A program made the position numbers and the translations under genes. Shown here piece by piece: positions 1 to 8,031 of a DNA stretch of 28,384 nucleotides. How positions within the stretch are numbered: the first letter of the stretch is position 1; every line of letters begins with the position of its first letter. This DNA is from Faecalibacterium sp. UBA1771 (GTDB lineage: Bacteria > Bacillota > Clostridia > Oscillospirales > Ruminococcaceae), in assembly GCA_002315315.1 (NCBI GenBank), contig DCGT01000026.1, forward strand, positions 1-28,384. Reading direction: 5' to 3'. The notes beneath the pieces are model-generated. The model did not search any database. It had not been told where the DNA came from and saw nothing but the letters and a program-made list of their open reading frames with translations.

Positions 1-183
1 GAGCTTGCCGAGCTTACAAAGCGATACGCCGTACCCTGTAAAACGGTTTATCATCCCGACGGCGAGGCGGTAAAGGCATATAATGACCTTTACGAAATTT
101 ACGGTGAAATGTATAATCATTTCGGACAAAAGAACGGTCTGCTCGGAAAGCTCAACGATATTCGCAGACAGGCAAGGAGCTGA
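1..183 (+). CDS. Sugar kinase, ribulokinase-like, C-terminal end (5' partial)
   Basis: The window opens inside a reading frame of 60 codons ending in TGA. The tail contains the stretch YNDLYEIYGEMYNHFG followed by a short basic end. This resembles the C-terminus of FGGY-family L-ribulokinases, where a Tyr-rich 'Y..LY..Y..L...FG' helix precedes the end of the protein. Ribulokinase phosphorylates L-ribulose (ATP-dependent, cytosolic) in arabinose catabolism. The next gene, 115 bp downstream on the same strand, is AraM-like. In Bacillus subtilis araM lies in the arabinose operon, which supports an AraB-type assignment by context. Only the last part of the kinase is visible, so substrate specificity cannot be read; xylulokinase or another FGGY kinase is possible. 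Confidence 0.6.
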   Translation, partial: ELAELTKRYAVPCKTVYHPDGEAVKAYNDLYEIYGEMYNHFGQKNGLLGKLNDIRRQARS

Positions 184-298
184 AACGATTATTGCAATCA
201 AAGGCTGTGCCGATGCTATGCACATACGTTTTACGTAAGATAAACAACGGTTTAAAAAACAAAATATCCGAAAACCGATTATTAAGGAGATAAAGAAT

Positions 299-1546
299 AT
301 GTTGATTGACAGTATGGTTTACAGCGGAAAATGCTCCTGCGGCAGAGAGCATACCATGGTTACGCGTGCCGCAATTATCGAGGCGGGCGCAATGCTCCGG
401 TTTGAGCAGTATATGTCGCAGTACGGGATTTCCGGTAAGAGATGCGCGCTCTACGATACCAACACATACGCCGCAGTCGGTGAACGCCGACCCGACGCCG
501 AGCAGGTTATTATTCTCAATCCCGAGAATCTTCACGCCAATGAAATTTCGACAGCGGAGGTTCTTGACAAGCTGGAAAGTGACGTCGAGGTGATTATCGC
601 GCTCGGAAGCGGAACGATTCACGATATAGCGAGATTCTGCGCTCATGAGCGGGGCATACGCTTTGTTGCCTGCCCGACGGGTGCAAGTGTTGACGGCTTT
701 TGCAGTACGGTAGCCGCTATGACATGGCACGGCTATAAAAAAACACTGCCCGCCGTTGCCCCCGAAATCGTAATAGCCGATACCGAGATTATCCGCGATG
801 CTCCTCACGTACTTGTCAAGAGTGGTGTAGGAGATATTCTTGCCAAATATACCGCCCTTGCCGATTGGAAAATCGCACATATACTGACCGGAGAATATTA
901 CTGTGATAACATTGCCGACCTCACGGCACAGGCGGTTGAGGCGGTGCGCAACAGCATAGAGCAGCTGCTTGCCGGCGACACCGATGCATACGCCAATGTA
1001 ACCTATGCACTTATTATGAGCGGTCTTGCAATGCAGCTTATGGGCAATTCGCGTCCCGCGTCGGGCAGTGAACACCATATTTCTCACATTATCGAGATGC
1101 AGCCCGATTCGCTGAACGTCGCATTCTACGCTCTGCACGGTGAAAAGACCGGCGTGGGCACGGTAGAAGCCGTGCGCGAGTATAAGCGACTTGCTTCAAT
1201 AGAGGATATTGCACCGTTCGTGACAGACTATAAGCCTGTGACCGAGCAGGTTATCCGCGATTACTACGGACGCCTTGCCGACTCTATAATAGAAGAAAAC
1301 AAAAACGATTGTCTTGCCGAACTCGATAAGAATACACTTATAGAGAAATGGCAGGAGGTGCGTAAAATAATCGGCAGTCTGCCGTCTGTCGACGAGCTTT
1401 ACGGAATACTCGAGAGTCTTGACGCTAAGCGTAGTCCGGAGGATATCGGTGTAACGCAGGATGACCGCGACGCGATACTCAGATACTCGCCGCTTGTACG
1501 CAACCGTCTGACGCTGATGAGGGTCAGACGAATGCTCAATGCATAA
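299..1546 (+). CDS. araM: sn-glycerol-1-phosphate dehydrogenase (AraM/EgsA family)
   Basis: A 415-residue member of the iron-dependent-alcohol-dehydrogenase-like fold that reduces dihydroxyacetone phosphate to sn-glycerol-1-phosphate with NAD(P)H. Visible motifs are the dinucleotide-binding segment GSGTIHDIARF (about residues 103-113), CPTGASVDGF (about 124-133), and GVGDILAKYTALADWK. A His-rich stretch, SGSEHHISHIIE, fits the metal-binding part of the active site. An N-terminal CSCGREH segment precedes the core, as in several relatives. The ATG at 299 follows an AAGGAGA ribosome binding site. It lies downstream of a kinase of the FGGY type, as araM does in some Firmicute arabinose operons. 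Glycerol-1-phosphate is the archaeal-type lipid backbone; Bacillus AraM is known to make it, but its role inside a sugar operon is unclear. Family assignment is strong, physiological role inferred. Confidence 0.88.
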   Translation: MLIDSMVYSGKCSCGREHTMVTRAAIIEAGAMLRFEQYMSQYGISGKRCALYDTNTYAAVGERRPDAEQVIILNPENLHANEISTAEVLDKLESDVEVIIALGSGTIHDIARFCAHERGIRFVACPTGASVDGFCSTVAAMTWHGYKKTLPAVAPEIVIADTEIIRDAPHVLVKSGVGDILAKYTALADWKIAHILTGEYYCDNIADLTAQAVEAVRNSIEQLLAGDTDAYANVTYALIMSGLAMQLMGNSRPASGSEHHISHIIEMQPDSLNVAFYALHGEKTGVGTVEAVREYKRLASIEDIAPFVTDYKPVTEQVIRDYYGRLADSIIEENKNDCLAELDKNTLIEKWQEVRKIIGSLPSVDELYGILESLDAKRSPEDIGVTQDDRDAILRYSPLVRNRLTLMRVRRMLNA

Positions 1547-1635
1547 ACGCTTGCCGTCGTTTTTGCGTCATGCCGATCGGAAAGGATAATAAACTGTCCG
1601 CAGATGAAATTTCAAAATCATAGAATTATACGGTT

Positions 1636-1677
1636 AAAGCCGCACTGTTTTCCATAAAAGGAAAACAGTGCGGCTTT
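1636..1677. terminator. Bidirectional terminator between araM and nrdD
   Basis: An 18-bp perfect inverted repeat (AAAGCCGCACTGTTTTCC and its complement) with a 6-base loop lies between the convergent araM and nrdD genes. A short T run closes the plus-strand side and an A run the other, so it can end transcription from both directions. Confidence 0.85.
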
Positions 1678-1704
1678 TGAAGGTTGTTTTACCGTATCAT
1701 ATTT

Positions 1705-4110
1705 TTATGCGCCGGCGTTTTCGGCAAATTTTCTTATGTTTGAAGCGTTGGGATATGCGGTAAACGCTTTGCCGTCGGTCACTATGAGTGTGGGTGCCTG
1801 CATTATGCCGTATTTTACAACCTGGTCCTCGTTCTCCTCGGCGTCGACCACCTTGTAGTCTATGCCCGCCTTGTCGAGAAAGCTTTTGGCAAGCTTACAG
1901 TTGGGACAGGTTTTGGTGATGAAAAGATACGTCCTTTTATCGCCTGACGCACTGATTGCGGTACTGACTTCGGTGACGTTTTTCCGTTCGTTAACCGTTT
2001 TTTCGACTTCCTTCGGGGATTCAGCCTCGTTTACCCGAGCGGAGTTTTCCACGCGGTAGACTTTGCGGTCGGCGTACTCCTTTGCCTTGCCGTCGTTCCA
2101 ATTGCGAACGGGACGGTAATAGCCGGTTATACGGCTGTAAACCTCGGCGGGTTCGCCGCATTCGGGACAGTTGAAATGCTCTCCGGCAATGTATCCGTGC
2201 TTGCGGCATACCGAGTAGGTCGGCGAAAGTGTATAGTACGGGAGCTTGTAGTTTTCGGCAATTTTACGCACGAGTACGGCTGCGGAACGCCAATCGCTCA
2301 GCTTCTCACCTAAAAATGCATGAAAAACGGTGCCGGAGGTATACAGCGTCTGCAAGTCATCTTGAATGTCGAGTGCAGTGAATATATCGTCGGTAAATCC
2401 CACAGGCAGATGCGACGAGTTTGTGTAGTAGGGGGCGTCATCGATGCCTGCTGTTATAATATTCGGATAGCGCTCTATGTCGTGCTTGGCAAGGCGATAG
2501 GTAGTCGATTCTGCGGGGGTGGCTTCAAGGTTATAGAGATCACCGTATTCGCTCTGATAATCACTCAATCGCTCGCGCATATGGTTGAGCACGTCTTTGG
2601 TGAACTGCTGTGCCGCAGGGTCGGTCAAGTCCTTTTCCAGCCATTTGGCGTTAAGGCACGCCTCGTTCATTCCGACAAGACCTATTGTCGAGAAATGATT
2701 TTCAAATGTTCCGAGATAACGTTTGGTGTAGGGGTACAGACCTTCATCGAGCAGACGGGAAATGATGGTTCTCTTTATCTTGAGTGAGCGCGCCGCGATA
2801 TCCATAAGCTTGTCGAGACGACGGTAAAAATCCTTTTCGTCGCTCGCAAGATATCCGATTCTCGGCATATTTATCGTAACTACGCCAACCGAGCCGGTGC
2901 TTTCGCCGCTGCCGAAGAAGCCGCCGGATTTTTTGCGCAGCTCGCGCAGGTCGAGGCGCAGACGACAGCACATACTTCTCACGTCGCTCGGCTCCATATC
3001 GCTGTTGATATAGTTGGAAAAGTAAGGAGTGCCGTATTTGGAGGTCATCTCGAACAGCAGGCGGTTGTTCTCGGTTTCCGACCAATCGAAATCGGAGGTA
3101 ATGGAATAGGTGGGGATAGGATATTGAAAGCCTCTGCCCTCTGCGTCGCCCTCTATCATCGTTTCAATGAAGGCTTTGTTTATCATATCCATTTCGGGCT
3201 TGCAGTCCTTATACTTAAAGCTCATTTCCTTGCCGCCGACGATAGCGGGCAGCTCGGCAAGGTCGTTCGGTACGGTCCAATCGAGCGTTATGTTGGTGAA
3301 CGGAGCCTGTGTACCCCACCTTGACGGAGTATTTACGCCGTATATGAAGGACTGAATACAGTTTTTGACCTCGTAATAGCTTAGGTTGTCTGCCTTTACG
3401 AAGGGAGCGAGATAGGTGTCAAACGAGCTGAATGCCTGTGCGCCCGCCCATTCGTTCTGCATAATTCCGAGGAAGTTTACCATCTGATTGCAAAGTGAAA
3501 CGAGATGCTTTGCGGGTGCGGAGGTAATTTTGCCGGTCACGCCGCCGAGACCCTCGGTGATAAGCTGCTTGAGAGACCAGCCGGCACAGTAGCCGGTCAG
3601 CATAGAAAGGTCATGCAGGTGCAAATCGGCGTTTCTGTGTGCGTTGGCGATCTCCTCATCGTAAATCTCAGACAGCCAATAGTTTGCGGTTATTGCACCG
3701 GAGTTGCTCAGAATCAGTCCGCCGACCGAATAGGTGACGGTAGAGTTTTCCTTTACACGCCAGTCACCGAGTCCGAGATAACCGTCCACAACCTGCTTGT
3801 AATTGAGAATTGTCGACTTCATATTGCGAATTTTTTCACGCTGCTTGCGGTAAAGAATGTAAGCCTTGGCAACATCGGCATAGCCCGTCTTAATCAGCAC
3901 TGCCTCGACGCTGTCCTGAATTGATTCGACGTCGATAATATCGTCCTTGATTTTCATCCCGTATTCCGATGTGACGATCAGCGCAAGCAAATTGATGATG
4001 TTGTCGGTGTATTGCTCCCCGAGTGCATCAAATGCCTTGGAGATGGCAATTGAGATTTTTGAAATGTCAAATTCGACGAGTTCACCGTCGCGTTTTCTAA
4101 CCCTGTACAT
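1705..4110 (-). CDS. nrdD: Anaerobic (class III) ribonucleoside-triphosphate reductase with fused glutaredoxin-like domain
   Basis: An 801-residue glycyl-radical enzyme that reduces ribonucleoside triphosphates to deoxynucleotides without oxygen. It begins with an ATP-cone regulatory domain (roughly residues 1-95, start MYRVRKRDGE), followed by the NrdD barrel. A zinc-site pattern (C...C then CPEC, about 635-651) precedes the glycyl-radical loop RITGYYRPVRNWNDG with Gly near residue 663. This loop is of the RITGYY type rather than the RVCGYLG type of E. coli. After a linker, the last 77 residues form a thioredoxin-fold glutaredoxin-like domain with a CPNC redox motif and a QAPTLIV cis-Pro segment. 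An ATG five codons upstream (4125) would be in frame, but the AAAGGA ribosome binding site sits over it, so 4110 is preferred. It lies 65 bp downstream of nrdG, in one transcription unit with the riboswitch. The fused redoxin suggests redoxin- rather than formate-dependent turnover (inference). Confidence 0.93.
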   Translation of the reverse strand: MYRVRKRDGELVEFDISKISIAISKAFDALGEQYTDNIINLLALIVTSEYGMKIKDDIIDVESIQDSVEAVLIKTGYADVAKAYILYRKQREKIRNMKSTILNYKQVVDGYLGLGDWRVKENSTVTYSVGGLILSNSGAITANYWLSEIYDEEIANAHRNADLHLHDLSMLTGYCAGWSLKQLITEGLGGVTGKITSAPAKHLVSLCNQMVNFLGIMQNEWAGAQAFSSFDTYLAPFVKADNLSYYEVKNCIQSFIYGVNTPSRWGTQAPFTNITLDWTVPNDLAELPAIVGGKEMSFKYKDCKPEMDMINKAFIETMIEGDAEGRGFQYPIPTYSITSDFDWSETENNRLLFEMTSKYGTPYFSNYINSDMEPSDVRSMCCRLRLDLRELRKKSGGFFGSGESTGSVGVVTINMPRIGYLASDEKDFYRRLDKLMDIAARSLKIKRTIISRLLDEGLYPYTKRYLGTFENHFSTIGLVGMNEACLNAKWLEKDLTDPAAQQFTKDVLNHMRERLSDYQSEYGDLYNLEATPAESTTYRLAKHDIERYPNIITAGIDDAPYYTNSSHLPVGFTDDIFTALDIQDDLQTLYTSGTVFHAFLGEKLSDWRSAAVLVRKIAENYKLPYYTLSPTYSVCRKHGYIAGEHFNCPECGEPAEVYSRITGYYRPVRNWNDGKAKEYADRKVYRVENSARVNEAESPKEVEKTVNERKNVTEVSTAISASGDKRTYLFITKTCPNCKLAKSFLDKAGIDYKVVDAEENEDQVVKYGIMQAPTLIVTDGKAFTAYPNASNIRKFAENAGA

Positions 4111-4175
4111 ACCGTTTCCTTTCATATATAAAGCCGTAGGTTTAATTTAATTTCGCGTGATGCGGAAAAGCTGTC

Positions 4176-4838
4176 TTATCTTACCGTGACCGAGCCGACA
4201 TACGGTCTTACCGAATTTGCGAGCGACTGCATTTCATCGTCGGAATATGCGCTCATACCCCCGCTCACAAGGTCGCCGGAATCGACGAATTTTTGCAGAA
4301 AATACCGCTTCGCTCCGCTTATCATCTGTGCCGCGTCTATAAGCGTCTGATGGTCGTGAAGCTCGCGTGTCACGGTCGTGCGAAATTCACCGTCGACCGA
4401 TTTTACAAGCGCAATGCTTCTGCGGATATCGTCGAGATTAACCTCTGCACCCGCCGCTTCGCAATACCGCTCGGGACTGCTTTTTATGTCCATTGCGATG
4501 TAGTCGAGCTTGGAAATCAGCCTTTCAAGTCGGTCAGGCATTGTGCCGTTGGTGTCCAATTTAACGAGGTATCCGAGTGCTTTTGCACTGTCGACAAACG
4601 GCTCGATGTCTTGCAGCAACGGTTCGCCGCCGCTGATACATACTCCGTCGAGAAGACCCGCTCGCTTTTCCAAAAAACGCAGTATCTCCGATTCGTCTGC
4701 CGTGTCTGCTCTCGAAAAGACAAGCGGTGCGTTGTGACAGAACGGACAGCGCAGATTGCAGCCGGTCATGAATACCGTGCAGGCGGTGTGCGCGGGAAAA
4801 TCCGCAAGTGTAAGCTTGTCGAGTGCAAATCGAAGCAT
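4176..4838 (-). CDS. nrdG: Anaerobic RNR-activating radical SAM enzyme
   Basis: A 220-residue radical SAM protein that uses a 4Fe-4S cluster and S-adenosylmethionine to install the glycyl radical on NrdD. The cluster motif CNLRCPFC (CxxxCxxC) lies near residue 27, preceded by DFPAHTACTVFMTGC as in NrdG2/pyruvate-formate-lyase-activase relatives. Further SAM-fold landmarks are CISGGEPLLQ and KLDTNGT. The reading frame is open 27 codons farther upstream, but that extension runs into the leader RNA and its terminator hairpins. The ATG at 4838 has GGAG seven bases before it, so it is taken as the start. Translation initiates directly downstream of the cobalamin riboswitch, and nrdD follows after 65 bp. 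The pair is the standard nrdG-nrdD functional unit, here with the activase gene first. Confidence 0.92.
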   Translation of the reverse strand: MLRFALDKLTLADFPAHTACTVFMTGCNLRCPFCHNAPLVFSRADTADESEILRFLEKRAGLLDGVCISGGEPLLQDIEPFVDSAKALGYLVKLDTNGTMPDRLERLISKLDYIAMDIKSSPERYCEAAGAEVNLDDIRRSIALVKSVDGEFRTTVTRELHDHQTLIDAAQMISGAKRYFLQKFVDSGDLVSGGMSAYSDDEMQSLANSVRPYVGSVTVR

Positions 4839-4860
4839 AAAAATCTCCGTTTCGGATAAC

Positions 4861-4906
4861 AAAAATACGGCGCACCAAAAACGGGCGCCGCAACAAGCGA
4901 AGCCCG
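4861..4906 (-). terminator. Expression-platform terminator hairpins of the cobalamin leader
   Basis: Read on the minus strand, a stem CGGGCTTCGC / GCGGCGCCCG (10 bp, one mismatch, loop TTGTT, 4906-4882) runs directly into TTTTT, an intrinsic terminator just before nrdG. A second stem overlaps it: GGCGC with GCGCC, with inner CC/GG, followed by GTATTTTT (4889-4861). The two share bases and cannot form together. They lie between the aptamer and the nrdG start, as expected for transcription attenuation. Confidence 0.75.
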
Positions 4907-4939
4907 CTCTCTTACCCAAGAGCAGCCGTAGGCGAGGTT

Positions 4940-5065
4940 AACAAGGTATCCTGACTTGCGGTTCAACCCGAATTGTGTGTCTTCTCACTTTCGCAATGAC
5001 GCACACGGTACCCGCATACAGTAGGGGCAAGCCTGTGCCGGTGCAACCGGACTTCCGTTGTTTTT
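4940..5065 (-). promoter_or_regulatory. Cobalamin riboswitch aptamer (B12 element) of nrdG-nrdD
   Basis: On the minus strand the leader contains, in the right order, the conserved parts of the cobalamin aptamer. These are GGAAGTCCGGTTGCACCGG (the GGAA..CCGGTG-type B12 box region), then GCCCCTACTGTA (the CCCGCCACTGT element), a hairpin closed by GTGTG/CACAC, and AAGTCAGGATACC (the AAGTCAGGAGACC element). An outer stem forms from AACAA near 5062 and TTGTT near 4942. At about 125 nt it is shorter than typical cobalamin riboswitches. Terminator hairpins follow before nrdG, so bound cobalamin should lower expression of the B12-independent reductase. Ligand subtype (adenosyl or other) cannot be told by eye. 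Confidence 0.9.
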
Positions 5066-5087
5066 TACGCCGTTAAATATTTGCTGT

Positions 5088-5103
5088 ACACAAGATGTGG
5101 CAT
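5088..5103. promoter_or_regulatory. NrdR-box-like operator, proximal
   Basis: The plus-strand 16-mer ACACAAGATGTGGCAT matches the published NrdR-box consensus (acaCwAtATaTwGtgt) at 11 of 16 positions by eye. It overlaps the end of the -10 hexamer and the inferred start site. It is 31 bp centre to centre from the distal site, i.e. three helical turns, the arrangement known for paired NrdR boxes. Confidence 0.55.
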
Positions 5104-5130
5104 TATACTATCACACCTGCACTAAATATA
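5102..5130 (-). promoter_or_regulatory. Probable nrdG-nrdD promoter
   Basis: On the minus strand a perfect TATAAT (5107-5102) has a weak -35 (TATATT, 5130-5125) 17 bp upstream. Transcription would start near 5095, about 30 nt before the riboswitch aptamer. The two NrdR-like sites overlap the -35 and -10 regions. Confidence 0.6.
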
Positions 5131-5134
5131 CTAT
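5119..5134. promoter_or_regulatory. NrdR-box-like operator, distal
   Basis: The 16-mer GCACTAAATATACTAT matches the NrdR-box consensus at 12 of 16 positions, including the CACTA...ATATA core. It covers the inferred -35 region of the nrdG promoter. With the proximal site it forms a phased pair, which is the main support for both. Confidence 0.6.
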
Positions 5135-5374
5135 TATCATTTTACACAAACATATTGACGAAAATTCTCGTTATTCTGTAAAAGCGAAATTTTATTCGAC
5201 AATATGTTCAAAATGACGACGGTGTTGCCGTATTTGAAAAGAAGTAATATAATATTCAGTAAGTAATGATAGGTGTTTTGCCGTATTCGCGACGGCAGTT
5301 ATTTTGACGGCTTTGCCGATATATAAATAAATCGGTTTTAATTTTTTAAATACAATTATAAAGGAGAGAGAAAA

Positions 5375-6553
5375 ATGATTAAAAAGATGTTCGGAGATAT
5401 CGAGCTTCCATTGCTCGGCTACGGTATGATGCGTTTGCCGACCAAGGACGGTCACGTTGACCGGGAGGAGACACAGCGCCTTGTCGACCATGCGTTTGCC
5501 GGCGGAGTACGCTATTTCGACACCGCATATTCCTATCACAACGGCGAGAGCGAGCTTGCGACGGGTGAGGCACTGTCTAAGTATTCGCGCGACAGCTTTT
5601 ACCTTGCCTCCAAGTTCCCCGGTCACGAAATCCGCAAAAGCCTTGACCCCGCTTTTATTTTTGAGGACCAGCTCCGCAAGTGCGGCGTAGAGTATTTCGA
5701 CTTCTACCTTCTGCACAATGTCAATGAGTTTTCGCTCAAAAACTATGATAATCCCGACCTCGGAATAATCGAATATTTTAAGGAGCAGAAGGCTAACGGC
5801 AGAATTAAGCATCTCGGTTTTTCGTCTCACGCCCGTCCCGAGACGCTTGAAAAGTTTGTCGATGACAACAAGGGACTGTTTGAATTTTGTCAGATTCAGC
5901 TTAACTATCTTGATTGGAGACTTCAGGACGCCAAGAGGAAATACGACCTGCTTACCGAGCGGGGAATAGCCGTTTGGGTAATGGAGCCGGTAAGAGGCGG
6001 TAAGCTTGTAACCCTTTCCGACGATTACACAAAAAATATGAAGCTTCTTCGTCCCGATGAAAGCGTTGCGGCATGGGCGTTCCGCTGGCTGCAGCAGCTT
6101 GATAATGTCCACATGATTCTGTCCGGCATGACCGCTATGGATCAGCTCGTTGACAACCTCAAGACCTTTGAGCAGGATAAGCCGCTGAACGAGGGTGAGA
6201 ATGCCTTGCTCGACGAAATCGCAGTCAGTATGTCCGATATGATACCCTGCACCGCCTGTCGCTATTGCTGCCGCTCCTGCCCGCAGGAATTGGATATTCC
6301 GATGCTGCTGTCAATGTACTCCGACTGCCGCTATGAGCTTTCAACCTCGGTCAGCGTACAGCTTGACGCTATGGACAAGAGCAAGCACCCGTCTGCCTGC
6401 ATTGCCTGCGGCAACTGCAAGAGCGTCTGCCCGCAGGGCATCGATGTACCCGATTATCTCGCCAAATTCGCCGAAATTCAAAAAAAGCTCCCCGACTGGG
6501 CAGCTATCAGCGCCGCAAGAGAAGCCGCACAGAGTAAACCTATAGGAAAATAA
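5375..6553 (+). CDS. Aldo/keto reductase with C-terminal 4Fe-4S ferredoxin domain
   Basis: A 392-residue protein with an N-terminal aldo/keto-reductase barrel (about residues 1-280) and a C-terminal cysteine-rich domain. The AKR catalytic tetrad is visible as Asp49 and Tyr54 (FDTAYSY), Lys80 (LASKFP) and His114 (LLHNVN). NADP(H)-dependent reduction of a carbonyl is the family reaction. Two 4Fe-4S-type motifs follow, CTACRYCCRSCP and CIACGNCKSVCP, as in the ferredoxin-containing AKRs common in anaerobes. The ATG at 5375 has AAAGGAGAG upstream. The gene diverges from the nrd operon across a 240-bp gap in which I see no convincing promoter for it; TTGACG at 5155 and near 5307 are only weak candidates. 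No terminator is obvious downstream. The substrate is unknown. Confidence 0.88.
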   Translation: MIKKMFGDIELPLLGYGMMRLPTKDGHVDREETQRLVDHAFAGGVRYFDTAYSYHNGESELATGEALSKYSRDSFYLASKFPGHEIRKSLDPAFIFEDQLRKCGVEYFDFYLLHNVNEFSLKNYDNPDLGIIEYFKEQKANGRIKHLGFSSHARPETLEKFVDDNKGLFEFCQIQLNYLDWRLQDAKRKYDLLTERGIAVWVMEPVRGGKLVTLSDDYTKNMKLLRPDESVAAWAFRWLQQLDNVHMILSGMTAMDQLVDNLKTFEQDKPLNEGENALLDEIAVSMSDMIPCTACRYCCRSCPQELDIPMLLSMYSDCRYELSTSVSVQLDAMDKSKHPSACIACGNCKSVCPQGIDVPDYLAKFAEIQKKLPDWAAISAAREAAQSKPIGK

Positions 6554-6753
6554 TTATTTGTCCTTTTGTGACGTATTATTCAAAAAAGCTTTATAAGCGG
6601 CAAAAACTGCAATAATGTAGTAGGTAAATAAATGATTCTTTGCATTGTATCAGCTCCGCGTGTCGAATGAGGACGATATGCGGAGGAAATAAATTCCTCT
6701 TTGTATTGCTCCTCGAATAATATACAATTTGTAGAATGATTTGGGAGCATTAA

Positions 6754-8031
6754 ATGAAACAAACATCCAAAGAACTGAGAGATTTTTATATTCTGTGGAG
6801 TACGCAGGGGCTATCACAGCTCGGAAGTGCGGTGACGGCATTTGCGCTCACGATTTGGCTTTACGAGCAGACCGGTTCGGCGCTCGACACGGCATTGCTG
6901 AGAATATGCACCTATGTACCGTATGTGCTTTTGAGCGTTTTTGCCGGCGTGCTTGCCGACCGATTTGATAAAAAGCGGACTATGCTCGTCTGCGATACTT
7001 TTGCCGCCGTCGGCTCGGTAATCGTATTTATAATGATTCGCACCGAACTGCTTATGCCGTGGCATCTGTATCTGATAAATGCCCTTAACGGACTTATGAA
7101 CACGGTACAGCAGCCTGCGTCCGAGGTGGCAATGACACTTGTCATTCCCAAACGGTATTATCAAAAGACGAGCGGTCTTATGTCGTTTACATATTCCGCT
7201 ACCAATATTTTAAGTCCGCTCATAGCTACGGCACTGTATGCGCTCGCGGGAATGACGCTTGTGATAGCGCTCGATCTTTTCACATTTGCAACTGCGTTTT
7301 TTGCTCTTCTTCTGTTTATCAGGTTGCCTGATACCGAGCCGAGTATGAGCGAGGGAGCGATTGCACAAGCGAAAGAGGGATTTGCTTTTCTGCGTAAAAA
7401 CGATCTGCTTCTTACTCTGATTCTTTTTATGGCGGGTGTAAACCTTGTTGCTTCGGCGTTCGATGCTGTGCTTCCGGCGCTCGTTATTCCCAATCCCCGC
7501 GGTGGCTCGTCGGTGCTCGGCATTGTGTCATCGTTCAGCGGTGCGTCTATGGTAGCAGGCAGCCTTGCCGCCTCGGTACTGCCCAAGCCAAAGGACAGGG
7601 TTAGGGTTATCTATCTGACTATGCTTTTCTCGCTCGGCAGTGAGAACTTTATACTTGCGCTGTCAAGAAGCCCCGTTTTGTGGTGCATAGCGCAGGTAAT
7701 CGGCTGGTCGGTTGTGCCGATTATGAATGCCAATCTTAATGTAGTGATGAGAAGCGAAATACCGGTTGAGCTTCAGGGCAGAATATATGCGTGCCGTAAT
7801 ACGCTGCAGTTTTTCACGATACCGATAGGTCTTTTCTTCGGCGGTCTGCTGGTCGACGAGGTCTGCGAGCCGTTTATGTCCTTGCTCGGAGGCGGCGGGC
7901 TTATGAATGTGCTGTTCGGCGAGGGAAAAGGCTCGGGAGCGGCGCTTGCCATGTTTATACTCGGTGTTGTCGGTATTGTTATGTGTCTTGCGGCAGGCAG
8001 AAAAATGAGCAAATATCACTATTCGGAATAA
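6754..8031 (+). CDS. MFS transporter (MFS_3-like, drug/macrolide-exporter type)
   Basis: A 425-residue integral membrane protein of the major facilitator superfamily with about 12 hydrophobic segments. The loop after the second segment carries the MFS signature GVLADRFDKKRTML (GxLaDRxdrr). The N-terminus (KELRDFYILWSTQGLSQLGSAV) is typical of the group annotated as macrolide-efflux or enterobactin-exporter-like. Transport is presumably proton-driven export across the cytoplasmic membrane; the substrate cannot be read. The ATG at 6754 follows GGGAG. It lies 200 bp downstream of the aldo/keto reductase; that gap holds a small inverted repeat, GAGGAA-N5-TTCCTC at 6683-6699, and no gene. A TetM-like factor lies convergently downstream, so a resistance context is conceivable but unproven. 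Confidence 0.82.
   Translation: MKQTSKELRDFYILWSTQGLSQLGSAVTAFALTIWLYEQTGSALDTALLRICTYVPYVLLSVFAGVLADRFDKKRTMLVCDTFAAVGSVIVFIMIRTELLMPWHLYLINALNGLMNTVQQPASEVAMTLVIPKRYYQKTSGLMSFTYSATNILSPLIATALYALAGMTLVIALDLFTFATAFFALLLFIRLPDTEPSMSEGAIAQAKEGFAFLRKNDLLLTLILFMAGVNLVASAFDAVLPALVIPNPRGGSSVLGIVSSFSGASMVAGSLAASVLPKPKDRVRVIYLTMLFSLGSENFILALSRSPVLWCIAQVIGWSVVPIMNANLNVVMRSEIPVELQGRIYACRNTLQFFTIPIGLFFGGLLVDEVCEPFMSLLGGGGLMNVLFGEGKGSGAALAMFILGVVGIVMCLAAGRKMSKYHYSE

Noticed and set aside
152..1138. Long minus-strand open frame opposite araM
   Set aside because: It is an antisense shadow of a clearly recognised dehydrogenase; composition is Cys/Asn-rich and nonsensical, and no ribosome binding site is present.
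4839..4919. 27-residue N-terminal extension of NrdG
   Set aside because: It is encoded by the riboswitch terminator region; the ATG at 4838 has a good ribosome binding site and gives the usual NrdG start.
5192..6112. 306-codon minus-strand frame opposite the aldo/keto reductase
   Set aside because: It lies antisense to a gene with intact catalytic tetrad and ferredoxin motifs, with no start signal of its own.
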